DNA of 64,000 nt from Anastatus disparis. Taxonomy: Eukaryota > Arthropoda > Insecta > Hymenoptera > Eupelmidae. Position numbers and translations under genes: made by a program. The stretch is from assembly GCA_017163975.1 (NCBI GenBank), contig JAFFSR010000244.1, positions 13,269,501 to 13,333,500 of the forward strand. The letters are read 5' to 3'. Positions 26,057 to 39,583 of the stretch are shown in pieces (the first letter of the stretch is position 1; each line of letters starts with the position of its first letter). The notes beneath the pieces were generated by a model. It had not been told where the DNA came from. It did no database searches and saw only the letters and a list, made by a program, of their open reading frames with translations.

Positions 26057-29000
26057 TTTTTGAAAATGATATGTTATAACACTTTTAACCACGATAATTT
26101 AAAACAAAAATTTTTGGATAATTTATTCGAAAGTTTTAACATATTTATACAATGTTAAGCATTTTTTTTATAAATCTTTGATATACATAAAAATTCTGAA
26201 TAAAATTTTTGCTCACATATTACTTTATTTTCAGCATAGCATGTGATTAAAATTTTCACAACAAAAGTAGTTACAGCGTAAAATAAATCATCGATTTGAG
26301 AACCAAACTTCCTATAATTTACTAGTTTAATCTTAAACATCCATAAAATCTTCCTCTTTTTTTTTTAAATAGTTAATAGCCTTTCTAAATCATTTCAATA
26401 GCCCTACCTATACAAGCATGAAAAATTCTTAGTAACACCTATAGCACTAAAACTATTTTGCTGGTACTGTATACCTTATGGTAAAGAGCCTATTAAGATG
26501 ACAATTCTCAACATACCTCTACAAGCGCACAGTTACGTGTCGTACAAACCAATATATATTCAGCAGTAGCTGGAAACTTTATGGAGTGTTAAAGGGACCG
26601 AGAGAGAACGTAAAGAGAAAGAAGAAAAAAAAATAGAGGCGGCGTTTTACGGAAGGTTATACATACATATATTTGACAATAGAAGATGCTTCCCTGCGGT
26701 GCAAGAAGTACGAGTGATGGCTTCTTACCAACCCCTGGGTACCCGTCGTTTACGATTTGTCCTGACAGCCTTAGTCTCACACCAATATATAAATATATAT
26801 ATTTGGTAATAATGGACATACAAAAAAAATATCAAGAGGAGACGCTTCTTTCGAATTATATCGAGGGGAATAGTCTTTTTTTTTCTTTTCCGTTCTTTTT
26901 TTTTGTCTTTGGTGTTTATCTTTATGATGTGAGACTAGTTGATTTTCTTTTTTTTTTATTTAGCGAAGACAAGAGGGTCAATATTTATCTTTTTATAGGA
27001 GATATTTAAATTTTTTTTAGAGAAAAGATGAATTTTGATGGATGCGTTGGAGATTGCTTTTGACGTTTATTTTTCTTTCTAGCCCAACGTGACGTATTTA
27101 AGCTTTTATCTAAATTGTTTTTTTTATCGTTCGAATAACAATATTATTGTAACCATTGAGTATCAAATACACAATATTAGTTTTCTTTTAGGAAATATTT
27201 CATTATTTCAAATAATACAGGCTATTATTTAAAATAAAAAGATTGAAACATCTGAAATTTTGAAGTTATGGAATTTGCATTAATTACAATATACAATTAA
27301 TTTCGAAATTACGGAAACAAAAATCTTAATAATTCACAAAAGCCTCAAGATCAAAATGTATCAAATACTGTAAAGAACATATTAAAAACCTCGAAGGATC
27401 AATATTTTGTTAATATCTTTAAAAAATTATCAACCTTAATACTTTATATCGTTACAAATATTCTATATTAACTATTACGTTTAAAATGATTCATTTTTTT
27501 ATGGCTTAATATAAATCATAAATATCCTAATTTTTTATACGTCCACAGCAATAACCACTTTTACTTTATTTCGTAATATTTGACTATTTAAGTTACTTAC
27601 TAAAATAATGTAACATGTAAAAGATTTAATGAAAATTGATTTCAATATAATTTTAAAGGTCCCTGATACATCAATTTCTTAATTTTCCTTGGTAATTTTC
27701 CTTCATTGAAAAATTAAATCCTCAAATAAATAATATATTTAATAAAGAAAAAATTAACATTTACTATAGATAAAAATATATTAAAAGTATGTATTTTCTT
27801 AAAATCTTGTTGATCCTCCAGAAAATTCTTCCTCCCATACAATATCTTCGCTCCTCTAAAGCTTACACACTATACTTCCTTTGGAAGGACCTTATATGCT
27901 TGCCATGTGTGTAACGCGTGTGTACACATATATTTCTACCTTGGTATAAGAAATATTCGAAAAGGTGTACGTGTACCGTGTGCGCTGTACGTATACGTAC
28001 TATAGAGTTTAAACGTTGATCAGCGAAAGGAACGTAATATACGCGCTTGTTCGTAAACTCTATGAATGAACATTGCTCGCTCGAGCAAATAAGCTGAGCA
28101 TCCGTTCTTTCTTGCCGGAGAAAACGTTTAAAGATTGACCCCCAAGAATGCATTACTCTTGTTGGCTTTATGTTCTTTTTTTCTCAATTTTTTTTTTTTT
28201 TTTTTGTTAAAAAAGAAAACTTGTTGCGTTAATTGTTGAAATGATCTTTACTTGGTTTTTTTTTAAAATTAGTTTTTACTTTTATGTTAATAATTTATGC
28301 GTCAAAATTGTGACAAAATAAAAATTTGTTAAAAAATATATGTACGTAAAAAAAAAGATAATTAAAACTCGTGATATTAGAAGAAAATTAGATTTACACA
28401 ATATTTTTATTAAAAGCAAGCCTACTTTACAAAACTTTTGCCCATAAATTTTAATTACAAAGTTTTCCAAGTTTTAGCTTAGACGATAAAGTTACAATTC
28501 ATAAAATTTTCTACCTTCCACCTTTAAATTCCATCTTTCATATTAATGAACTTTAACTTTTTTTAAATGATACGCTACAAAATATTTTAACCTCCATACA
28601 CACTTTATACATTCTAAGTTTATTTTCAAACGTATATAACTCCAACAAACTGTTTTTCCTGAAAAACCTCGACGTCTTATATAGTATCCCCGTGCTGGGG
28701 GTATATGTGTGCTTCTCACACAATTTGGCGCACTCCACAAGCGCGTTATTATAGTTTTGCGTATGCGTATGTGTGTGTATGCGTGTACACCAGTTTTGAA
28801 CAAAGTTTTCTTTCCGAGAAACGAGCGACGATTAACGCGCGTTGTTGCGAGAGGCAAACAAAGCTTCGTTGCAGCTGGAAATATGCTATATTTCCGACGA
28901 TTTACAAGGGCTTTTTGGAAAGGTTCTTTTTCTTCGTTCTTTGGTTTTTTTTTTTTTTCATTTTTGATTCATCATTTATATGTTGTCCATAACAGCTGAC

Positions 29001-32000
29001 GCACCGAACGAATCGAACTGGAATCGAGAAAGAGAGAATAGAATAATATTTGGGAACGTAGCAAAAGTGGTGCAGAAAAAGCAAATAGATCATTAAAAAG
29101 AAATTCTTGTTTTTATTGCTTTTTGCAAATGATTCCAAGAAGATTTCGATTTTATTCTTCGAACGAATCGAGAATGTTTGATAAATTAATCTTGCGCGTA
29201 CGTATGTACGTGCGTTACAAAAAAAGAAGAAAATTTCAAAGGTTAATGATAAGATATTAATAATATAACAGTCGATTGTAGTTTGCATCTGTTGTTTTTA
29301 CGGTTATATACGGCCTAAGTCTTATTTTCATGCTGATGGTATGAATAATAAAAAGAAAGAAAATAGCATTAGTTCGATCGATAGATGTTCTTTGAACTTT
29401 GCTAGAAAAAGAAAGAAGAATATGTTTTCAAAGAGAGAATAATATAATAAAAAGAATTTTTTAACAAAAAAAGATTTTATGAAAAATTTGCGTGGGGCGT
29501 GTGTGCGTGCTATACTGATTCTTTTTAGTAATTGTAAGAAGAATTTTATTATGAAATACTAATTTTTCAAATTATTGTTTTTTTTTGCTAATTTTAACGA
29601 ATCGATTGCTCATTTATAAATAATTTTTGAATGATTGTTGCCGAAGAATGATATTACCTCGGTTTTGACTTCTTTTTATGATCTTATGTTGATAGTATGA
29701 TATATGAATTATAATCACGATATATATAAAGGTTCAAAGTAATTAGATTGCTTATGTATTGCCCTGAAGATGAAAGTTTAATTGTTCACGAAATATCGGC
29801 TTTATAAATAAATTTAAATTGTCGTTCAATTATTTCATAATAGATCAATTTATTTCCACTGTTTCTAACATAGTATTTTTTTAATTAGAAAAACTTTTCA
29901 TGGAAAATAGTAAAAACAAATTTTTATAAAACACCTAAATAGAAAAGAATACGAACACGATGTTTAACGTTACATTCCTTTTTCTAAAAAAATAAGACTT
30001 CAAAGTCAATTCTACCAGACCAGTTACATGACCGATTTCAAACCTTAATTGAAATAACGTCATAAATTCCCAAAAAAAACAAGATTTAAAAAAAATTTAT
30101 ATATATACACCTTGCTTCCTCGTATAACGACTATAAAAAAAAAGAGAAAGAAAGACGTTTATAACGAAGCAAAAGAGTAACGTCTGCACTTCTTGTAATC
30201 CAAGCGCGCTGGCCGCGTGAAGAAGAAGATTGCAAAGGGGTATATACTACTACTACTCGCTTCTTTTTTTTTCAACTCTTGTATCGAAGCCGATGATCTA
30301 TACGAGATCTTCGACGTTTAATGCTCGGGGCGCCGAAAGAAAGCATATAAGAGACGAAATTACCAACGCCTTCCGGATGTAATCTTCTTTATTTCGTTTT
30401 TTTTTTTTACTTGCTTTTTTTATGGACAACGACATGTTTACGACTTGTAATGAGGGCATTGCTTTTTTTTCATTTGGATCGAATACGTTGTTTTTTCTTT
30501 CTTTCTTTTTCTGGTTAGTAGTTATGTAATTTTTAATGGATGGTATAAATGTACAAATATTGAGTTTAGTGTAGGTGTTAAGTTATTCATTGTTTTGGCG
30601 AGGATATAATTTTTAGAAGATTAATTTACGAGATTACTTAAGTTTATATTAGATTAGATGTATAGGAAAAAAAAAAGAAAACTTAAGATTTTTCATGCTC
30701 CACATATGCTTGCTTGAATATACACATTTAATAGAAAAAATATTTAACTTTATACGTTATGGATTCTATAATTACATCGTGACGTCATAATAAGGTCAAT
30801 ACGAAACTATTAGTTAAAAAATTAAAACATATCTTATAATTAGCATAATTTTTGAGAAAATAAAACTAAAAATAACAGACTTAATTAAATAAGAAAATAT
30901 TTCACATGGAACGATTCAATCTTAATTTAACTTAAACGCGTGTTTTGTTTGAAATTCCAGAAATATCAAACAAACAATGAAATAGATGTTTACGCTGACC
31001 GTTCGGATTTTCGTTGTTATTGTACTTTTTATTAACTCTTTGAGGTACGAAAAAGCAATTAAGAAATTTTCATTCCTAGAGAGAAACGTCTCTAAAATAT
31101 TCGCTCTTAAAATAATGCTTGTACGCATACAATAGCTCGCTAGGAAGTTTTTGATTCTATTTTCATTTTGTAGCTATTTGACAATAAGTCTTTTTATCAT
31201 TAATGGATGCTTTGAAATTTCTGCATGAGATGCTGCTTAAATTTATGTACTTACCGTGATACGTTTGTAATTAATTTTATTTTAGAAACCTGATAATTGC
31301 TAAGAGTTTTTGCCTTTATTGCTGGTATGTTAAAAAAAAAGGTCATATGTATTTTATGAGGTTAAACATTGTGTGGAATATTTGTCATTTAAGTTAATAG
31401 TTTAAAAGAGATAAAAATGACAAATGAAAGTTATAAATTACTGAATGTAAAAAATGGAGCAATTTATAAAACAATTATTTTATCTTTTTTTAATAAATCT
31501 CTTTTTATTTAGAAATAACAATTATTCATGTTAAATCTGAAAAGATAAAAAATAAACCCTGAAATGTAGTTCAATCATTAATCTAAACGTAATAAAATTC
31601 ACACCAATTACAGATAAAAATTATTATTTTCTATATGTTCACAATCACATAAAATAATTCTGATGGTAAAACATTTGATTGATTTTCTATAAAAAAATTA
31701 CCAATTTCATTGTTTCGGATATGATTAATTTCTCTATTGTAGGTTTGAGCGAAGGAAAAAAAGTATTTACCCTTCGTAGCTCATAAAGCAAAGAAACTCT
31801 TTCCACCTTTCGAACAGTGTCAATAAAGGCGATCATATCCTTTTTCTTTAAATACGCATGGAGTATCTTTAAATAAAAGCTTTATTTCTTGTTATATACT
31901 TTTTTTTACCGTAAACATTCTTGTATTTCTTTTAATACGAAAAAGAAAAAAAAGCGAGCTTGTATAACGTTTACTTTAACACGAAAAATCTTACGTTTTT

Positions 32001-34977
32001 CCTTCTTTGTTTTTTATTGTACACGATGTATCCGATGGGAAATCAAACTTTGTTTCCCCAGCTTGGGTGTATACAGCGGGAAAATAAAGTAAGAATTTTT
32101 AAAAAATATGCAATATGATGTGGACGTTAGCCAAGAAAGTTTTGTTTTTCCAACGCCTTCTTATAGAGATTGCTCGGGACAATTTTTTCCGGTACTATAC
32201 CTTATTTTCCTTTTTATTGAGCCATTTTTATGGCACGTTTTGTGGATTTGTTAGATAAGAATCGTATTTTCGTCAACTTAATATAAGTTTAAAAAATAAA
32301 AAAGAAGTTTTAGCGAAAATGCTTGAAAGCTGACGGTACTTGTTTTAGAATAATAAAAATGTAATAAATCAAAGCCGAATATTTACGTAAAATAAACGAA
32401 TAAATTAATTTATAAATTTTTTATCATCAAAAATTTTAGCAATATCTCAAATAACTTTCATTAAAATCCATTAAAATATGAAATAGCTTTATTCGGCGAG
32501 TTTTATGTTTATTAATATATTTTTGGCATATCGAAAAGGATAATATGATATTGCTCAATTAATATTCAAAAATATTATTATTGTTTTAATTTACGTTTCC
32601 TTCTTTCATGCTAAAATTCAAATTTAAAAAGGCAGTGCTTAGGAAATCCACAATAACATAACCAGTTTTCTTTTCTATAGCAAAGCGTTAATAAAATTTT
32701 ATTAAATATTGCCTTCCTATTATCGTTTTGAAATTAACATAAATTTTTAATTCGTTTATTCAAGAAACATTTTCTATTTATTTATAAATTGTTTATGCAA
32801 CGTTTTTTCGGAGTTTATCTTTTAAGAATATCTTTTTTCTTAAATGGGGTCATTAAGTATTAATATAATGTGCAAATTTCAACATTATCAAAATTGACAA
32901 TATTTGTACTCAGACTGTAATTATTCTTTCATTTTCTTGTTTAAGCCATTATAAAAAATTTAAAAAAATTACATGAATATAAAAATTGATTTTTGTAATA
33001 TTTTAATAAGTCTCTCCTTTTCTCAACATTAAAAAATAATAAAATTTTTACATGCATGTATCATTTACTTCCTTGGGTGTATATGTAACAAACAAACTCG
33101 CGTCACTTTTATTATTTCCCTCGATGTATTTAAAAATGCACAAATGAAGCTGAATTACACTCATACATGCATAAAAGAGAGATAGAAGGGAGGGAAAAGG
33201 GACGAGGTCCCATATGCAACGAAGATAGAACTTTTTCGCATTATCGAGGCCGCAAATTTGTGCCGGTTCTTCCGCTCTTCTCTCTCGCTCTTTTTTTTCT
33301 TTCTCTCTTTACTTGTAATTAAATTAACGGAACGGCCTGCAGCAGTAGAATTTAATGTCTCGCCTCTGACGTGTTTAAACTTCTCTTCTTTTATTTTTCC
33401 TGCTTTTTTTTAATCTCTCTCTCTGTCTCTCTCTCTTTTTTCTCGTCTGGACTTAACGTGTGTGTTTTTTCTAGACATACCTTGCGCTTAGCTGGGTTTT
33501 TTTCTTTATTATTTTTAGATCGTCAAAACGGCGCTGAGATTTTAATATCGCACAAATGATGTGTATATACATACATATTTTGTACGTGTGTGGGAAATGC
33601 GTGAATGTTAAAGTATAAATACGTTCTTTGTCGATACATACTAATGTTTATATTGAAAATATACGATTTGTTACTGAAAAGATGAGACATAAATCTTAAG
33701 ATACGTTTTGAGTAATATAAAAAAAAAACAAAGTGAGATTAATATTTTCTGTTGGGAGTAAATTTAATTACGTGAGAAAATGATTAATGGATTTATCATA
33801 ACTGTATTTTTCAAAATTCATAATTACTATAATAATGGCTTTTCCTTTCCTCGTGTGAGAAAATTATAAAAAAGAAGTAAATTTGAACAGTTTAAAAAAT
33901 GATTTTTTTAAAGTAATTTAATTAGAAGTATTAGTTAACCGCAACTTTAAAAAGGCTAGTAGATGAATCTTAAAAGAAACATTTTTAATTAATTTTACTC
34001 GTTTAAAGAAAAAAGTATGAAGTTAAACATGAAATTTCACTTCATCCAACGTCAGGTATAATAGAAAAGTGTAAAAAATAAAAGATGTAACAAAACTTAT
34101 AATTCCATTACAAATAAATTTTAATTTTAATTTAATCTTGATTTTAAAAATAGTGTACACAAATATTAAAGCATTTATATATATTATTTATATTTAAAAC
34201 GTCCATCAATATATATCTTTATCTAAAATCAGCAATTTGTCTTTTAAATTAATTAATTTTACCTTCCAGCCAGCTTAACAAGAGAATTTAATTTTGTATA
34301 TAACGCAATCTCGATAATTTCAATTTCGTTATTTCGTACAATTAATTTTGCTCTCGCGCCGCATAACGCGAGCTTTTAAACAGAAACGTTGAAATGATAA
34401 ATTAAATTTATTAAATACTTATTTGCTAATATTTGAAAGTGAGCTGCGGTCAGTGATAATAAAATGACGTTTAACATGGATGCATGTATACCTGGATGGG
34501 GTGTACGTTAATAAATCTTTGTTAAATTGTAACAGTGTAATCACTCATTATTAAAGCTTCATTGATTTTTTTTATTATTTTTGCAAATCCATAAAATACG
34601 TAGTACATTAATTTTTTTGATTTATAGTCGCTTGTGCGCGCGTCATGACAAATAATTTAATTGTGTTTGGTAATAAAACGCATTTTGAAATAAATGGGGG
34701 TCGCTTATCAAGTAACTGTTTATTATTTATGTAAAGAAATTTTTATTAATAAATATTTATTATTGAAACATCACAAAAAGTAAAGTAAAAAAATTAAATA
34801 AAAATGAAATTTTTTGATGAAAATTCAAAATTTTTAGTATATTAAGTAATTATTGTGTATCTTACGTTACCATAAAATATTTGAAAATATTCTTTAAATA
34901 ACGCATCTGATCTTAATAATTTTGATTCAGCAAAATAAAAAATATTATTATTTAAAAATATAACATATTTATAAAAA
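26057..34977. other. AT-rich non-coding DNA upstream of the clip cluster
   Basis: No coding region supported over about 8.9 kb. Points of note are a more complex, GC-richer patch at 26685-26795, long T runs near 28190-28205, and a CTGAAGA...GAAA motif at 29764-29793 (separate entry). Remaining open frames are Phe/Ser/Lys-rich shadows. Confidence 0.5.
29764..29840 (+). other. possible hammerhead-like motif / retroelement terminus remnant
   Basis: CTGAAGA at 29764 and CGAAA at 29789 flank a weak TGAA/TTCA stem, followed by TATCGGCTTTATAAATAAA. The order CUGANGA, stem, GAAA is that of a hammerhead ribozyme core as found in termini of Penelope-like elements, but stems I and III are not evident. 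Speculative. Confidence 0.2.
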
Positions 34978-37143
34978 TTATTTTATGTGTTCTTTTATCC
35001 AATTGAGATAATAACTAACATCGGTGAATACAAGAGGCGGATTAGCTTGATCGTTCCTACAAAGCCAAGGTGCAGAATATAGTCCTGCAAGTTTAATAAT
35101 TCCATTTTCGTAAATCGAAAGACCACCACCAACATCGGCATAACATTCGTTTGACTGAATGGTCTTTGCGCATATTGTATCATTTTTGGCGAACAACGTC
35201 AGATCTTTTCTACATATATCATTATCCACTGGTTGCAAAGTTACGACTTTTTTACGTTTATTTTCCAATTTTTTATAAACTGGTCTTGTGCCAATAGCAG
35301 CAGCTACGTATCCTTGAATTGACTTGCTCTGTTGTTCGGGTAAACAAATTGGTAGAATTGAAACACTTTGATTTAGCTCTATTAGTCCAATATCGTAACT
35401 ATATTCTTCTGGCAAATCAAATGTTACAGAATTTTCATAAGTAATTGTACTTTTAACCGGTACTTTGAAGGTGTTACTATTAGTTTCATCAACATCAAGT
35501 ATATTCAAATGAACCATGATGGGTTGTAATTTGAGACAAGTGGCTGTAGTCAAAACGTAACGATGACTGATAAGGACGCCTCCACAACGATACTTAGTGC
35601 CGAGCTCTAGAATGATAATTGTTTCATTACAATGAATTGCTTGTATTTAGTGAGTATTTTTCGTTTTTTCAGGATTAATTTGATATAGTAAACAACAATG
35701 GTTACAGAATATCAATTAATTATAATTCTAGACAGTAAAATTCTAATTGTTATTTTACATCCATATCTCTATTTGTTTCAATCCAGTTTAATATGACTAT
35801 GTTGAATCGAAACTAAAAAATTGTTCCCGAGTCCATCGTCTATGATTATATAACAATAAAATACTTAGGAATAATGAGTTCGGTTTTCAAAGATATTTGT
35901 AGAAAATATTTCTTTGAGTATATTCAGATGTAAGAAATAAAATTAAAGTCTGAATTGAAACTGATAGGACGAAACAGTCAAATTTATGAAAGTGCATTTT
36001 CCATGTACATATTAAAAGAAAAATAGTGTATAACATGGATAGAAATTATAATTTGTATGATATTTGGCACCCGTGTGAAGTTAACAACATTTAACAAAAG
36101 TAATTATGCATTCACTTTTAACTTCTAAGTAATTTTGCGTATTCTTGTAATGCTGTATTTATTACTTTATTTTTTTGCAATTTTCATGCGATATATAAGA
36201 AAAAAAAAATTCTAACAAAAATCACAACAAATTTTGGTAAACTTTTCTTTCAAACTTTTGAGTTTCTATTATATTTCAAATCAATATTATAGTAAACTAT
36301 AATAGTTTTTAGATATAATGGTAATTCGTGACAACTTGACTTTAAATTACTGTATTTTTTATTAAAATATTTTTTTCCTTGTACTATTTCATATTCATTA
36401 TTAAAATTAATTGATTAATGAAAAAATATAACGTACCAACTTTATATTCCAAAAGTGCTACCCATGGATAATTAACGGGATTTTCAATTCCATTCTGATT
36501 CGATTCATTTGTATTTATAACACCACATTGAGTTAGATTTTTATTTGCTATAATTTTATTACAACAGATTTTTGACTCCGCGCCTTCAAATCCGCATAAT
36601 TTATTGTCACGAATATAGTTCAATACTAATCTTTTATTTTCTGAAGATAATTCTTCAAGTTTATTCCTTATTCTTTTGCAATCCCGTAATGGAACGCATT
36701 CTTCTTCACCACTGCAAGTTATATCTAAGAAAATAAAAACAAATTGGTAAAAAATGAATTGGCTTATCATAAACTGAGAAATATTTTCTCGTAAAAGTTA
36801 CAAGGCACAAAGGTAGCGAAGGTCCAGACTGTTATTACAGCGAAAAATTACTTTGTTACTTAGTAAAATTTACAAGAAAAATAGGAATTTTTATTATATT
36901 TCTAGTAAATTTTACTATATAGTAATTTTTTGCTATAATATCAGCCTGTGTCTTTCGATGTCATTATACCTCATCATTTTTATGAGAAACTTTTTCTCAG
37001 TGTAGTAAATTTTAAATTTAAATAAATCAAAGACAGCAAATTATTATTTTTTTTATAAACTATTTAATGAAAAGTTACTTACAAGCTTTAATTGACACAA
37101 AAAAGTATAGAACGCAAAAAATAGTTAAAAAAATTAAATTCAT
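34978..37143 (-). CDS. secreted clip-domain serine protease homologue (gene 1)
   Basis: Three exons: complement of 37083-37143, 36437-36724, 34978-35606; GT-AG introns, both phase 1; 325 aa. Residues 1-20 form a signal peptide (MNLIFLTIFCVLYFFV...). Residues about 24-76 are a clip domain with six cysteines ending KICC. The protease-like domain runs from about NYPWVALLEYK to the C terminus, with CGGVLISHRYVL, DIGLIEL and ICLP. The His position is Thr (LTTATC, T139), Asp188 is kept (YDIGL), and GDSGGPL is changed to ADVGGGL (Ser to Val275), so it should be catalytically dead. No R-IVGG activation site precedes the domain. Family members act extracellularly as cofactors in melanisation/Toll cascades; the role here is inferred. 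Intron 1 holds a MITE. Exon joins were made by hand from splice sites and homology with gene 2. Confidence 0.9.
36838..36935. mobile_element. small MITE in intron 1 of gene 1
   Basis: Inverted ends CAGCGAAAAATTAC and TAGCAAAAAATTAC next to TA-type flanks; inner arms TAGTAAAATTTAC/GTAAATTTTACTA. Related in design to the TA-flanked MITE at 61.3 kb. Confidence 0.5.
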
Positions 37144-37875
37144 AATTAAAACAGTTAGTAATATGTTTGATGGTAATTCTAAAATAGTATTATTAAACTA
37201 TTTATCGTGCTAATACATGCGAAATGTACTCTGCGCATGTATTGACTTAGATTATATTTCATAATTTTCTTCTTTGCTTACTTTTTCGTTTATACATGCT
37301 TTATCTAACATTCAAATCATGTCATCAATATCAACCAAACACGTTTTAAATAAAATGCTTAGGTGTTCCGATTTATCATTAAAAAAAAAAATTATACATA
37401 AAATGAAAAAAATACGCAAACAAACATTGTGAATACGTGACATGGTTATAAAATATTATGACATTTTGTTACTTATATATTCAAATAAAATTTAAAATAG
37501 AATTTAAAAAAATTGTTTTTTATACAATAAATAACTTTTATAAGTATATTACTTACGAAACTCAAATTTTAAATTGTTTTAATTCTCTTTAATATATTTT
37601 TTTTTGGATCCTATAGTTATTTTGGAAGTCCAAATTTATCCAATGGACTTATTTATAAAAACTAAAAAAAAAATTAGATTCTAAGATTTTTAATATTTTT
37701 TTGACCAACCTATGAAATTTAAAACTAGAGTAAATTCTTCATATTTTGAAAAACAGCCCCAAAATTTTGCAGATTTAGAAAAATTCAATATCTGGAGCTT
37801 TATTACAAATTCTTTAATTTTCACTATCATATTTAATATTATCAAGACTATAAAATAAAAAATTTTTAAACATTA

Positions 37876-38084
37876 CCGTGAAGGACGTAATTTCTGATCA
37901 CATATTTACATGTAAAAAAGTAAAAGTATATTTCTTTTTCACACAAACGAAGCATTTCTTACGCTCAATCTATTTTTCCTCATAAATTAAAAAAAGGTTT
38001 TTCCTACTAAAATCTTAAAGATTATGATTTATAATAAATAATGATCAGAAGTTACGCCCTGATCAGGAACTACGTCCTTTACGG
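37876..38084. mobile_element. TA-flanked MITE, with empty site in the paralogous segment
   Basis: Ends CCGTGAAGGACGTAATTTC and, inverted, CCGTAAAGGACGTAGTTCC, each followed by TGATCA. The paralogous segment near 53380 reads AAACATAATCTCG without the element, compatible with a TA target duplication. Confidence 0.75.
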
Positions 38085-38132
38085 TATCTCATATTCCAGG
38101 ATCATATCTAAAATACCTTTTTAGATGCTTAA

Positions 38133-38656
38133 GGTAGTTCTATTGGTCCAGTGGTTCTCATTGTGAAGTAATATGTTTCTTACAAATTCACACTATACGA
38201 AAGAGAAATTGGTTGAGTTCTGTGTTTGCACAATAATTCAAAAACATGTTTGTGCGCAGAATCTGTAAGTATACACAATGCAAATCGTAAGACAGCATGT
38301 TTACGTGTAAATTAATATAGAGTAAGGACATTATTTTCCTTTTATTTCGGAATTGAGGGTCGATTGCTATAATCTACAAGGTACCATTTTAATCCTTGAG
38401 ATCTGAAGTATAATATATTTTAATTTCTTTGAAATCTATAGAAAACTTTTTACACAATCTTATAAAATGTTACGTTTCAAGCGCTTCGCCCATATACTCT
38501 CATGTTAAATTCAGCAAAGTTTAAACTAAAATATCTAAAAGATGAAGGTGGATATCCACCCAAATCAAAATACCATTGTAAAGCGTAAATCTTAATTTAC
38601 AACATATTTCAATTTCAAAAAATTCTATAGAAAAGTGAAAAACCAATAGAACTACC
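38133..38656. mobile_element. TTAA-flanked non-autonomous transposon, 524 bp
   Basis: Perfect 15-bp inverted ends GGTAGTTCTATTGGT/ACCAATAGAACTACC, flanked on both sides by TTAA (38129-38132, 38657-38660). The paralogous site near 53426 has a single TTAA (GATAATTAATTGATT). A TTAA duplication is the hallmark of piggyBac-superfamily insertion; no transposase frame inside. Confidence 0.8.
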
Positions 38657-38872
38657 TTAATTGATTAATAATTTTCTTATCTTTATTTAGAGTCAAGAAA
38701 GGAGTAGAATAATTAGACGGTTGATTATGATTCACAAAATGTTATTTATTTGAAGTAAAGTAAATAGTAACATAATTCATTGAAGACATTTAAGATACCA
38801 TAGATATTTGAAACGGTGCAAAAAATTGTTATTTAACCAAACAAATCATCAGCGAAATCTTTAGGATTATTG

Positions 38873-39342
38873 TTATCCAGAATTAAGCGTCTTAGTATAT
38901 GGACAACAGATTTTAAAGCCTTCTGAGGCCGATCTTGTACAACCAATATCATTAAGGATAACTTCGTTAAATGATAATACTTCTGAACGACTCAATCCTT
39001 TAGTATCATCCACGTACTGAGGACATTCATTTAGAAAAACACATTTCGAATTATCCACACATATAAAACCTAAAATAATATCAAGAAATTATTATGATTA
39101 TATAAATTGTGTAATTTAAAGTAGTATTATTATTAAAAATGTCTTTAGAATCCTTTTTTTAAAAATTATTAATATAAATTATTGTTTAATATATAAAAAG
39201 AAATATTTATAAAACTGTACTTTTTTCTAAGTATATTAAAACATATAATTGTACTCGTAAATAATAAGCTATGAAACTTACTGGCTTCACTGATAGTGAA
39301 AAACAATAATGCACAAACGACAACTGTCACGATTGAATTCAT
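38873..39342 (-). CDS. secreted clip-only peptide (gene 3)
   Basis: Two exons, complement of 39282-39342 and 38873-39069; phase-1 GT-AG intron; 85 aa. The signal peptide (about 20 aa) begins MNSIVTVVV. The mature part is one clip domain: C...C at ICVDNSKC, then ECPQYVDDTKGLSRSE, a fourth Cys at DIGC, and the closing pair FKICCPYTK. No protease domain follows. Its paralogue at 53607-54010 shares the signal exon at amino-acid level completely but roughly 60% of the mature region. The reading frame stops at LNSG; one frame over, an acidic tail resembling the paralogue continues to a stop at 38833, suggesting a recent C-terminal frameshift. Promoter with TATAAATA (39376-39383) and TCAGT initiator. 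Role unknown; secretion and a cascade-related or venom/effector role are inferences. Confidence 0.85.
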
Positions 39343-39349
39343 GTTTGGT

Positions 39350-39383
39350 ACTGATACTATTGCGTTTAGTTCTTATATTTATA
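39350..39383 (-). promoter_or_regulatory. core promoter of gene 3 (TATA plus initiator)
   Basis: On the minus strand TATAAATA (39376-39383) is followed about 31 bases later by a TCAGT initiator (A near 39352), giving a 5' UTR of only about 10 bases before the ATG at 39342. The spacing is ideal for an arthropod TATA/Inr promoter; the same arrangement precedes gene 4. Confidence 0.7.
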
Positions 39384-39583
39384 TGGCTTGATTTTACCTT
39401 ATTTCTTATTAGAATTGAAAAATATATTCAAGTGTAAATATTTTTACCAAAAGTGTAATATTCGAGGAGGTTACTCAAATAAGTGTATGACGGTTTTTCA
39501 CAAAATCAATAAGATCATATTACCGATTATGGATTTCTCCAAATTTGAATTGTTTGAATATTTTCAATTAAGGTTACTTACTA

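Larger units (their letters stand above)
37405..39480. repeat. segmental duplication, copy A (carries gene 3)
   Basis: Parallel stretches match copy B (about 49690-54140): near 37430 GTGAATACGTGACATGG; 37720 AAACTAGAGTAAA; 38100 ATCATATCTAAAATACC; and the exon 1/promoter block 39200-39480, which is almost identical to 53880-54130. Copy A carries two MITEs absent from copy B; copy B carries a SINE plus LINE absent from A. Confidence 0.75.

Noticed and set aside
28543..29288. Several overlapping frames on both strands
   Set aside because: Mutually overlapping, Phe/Lys-rich, no shared splice logic with a gene.
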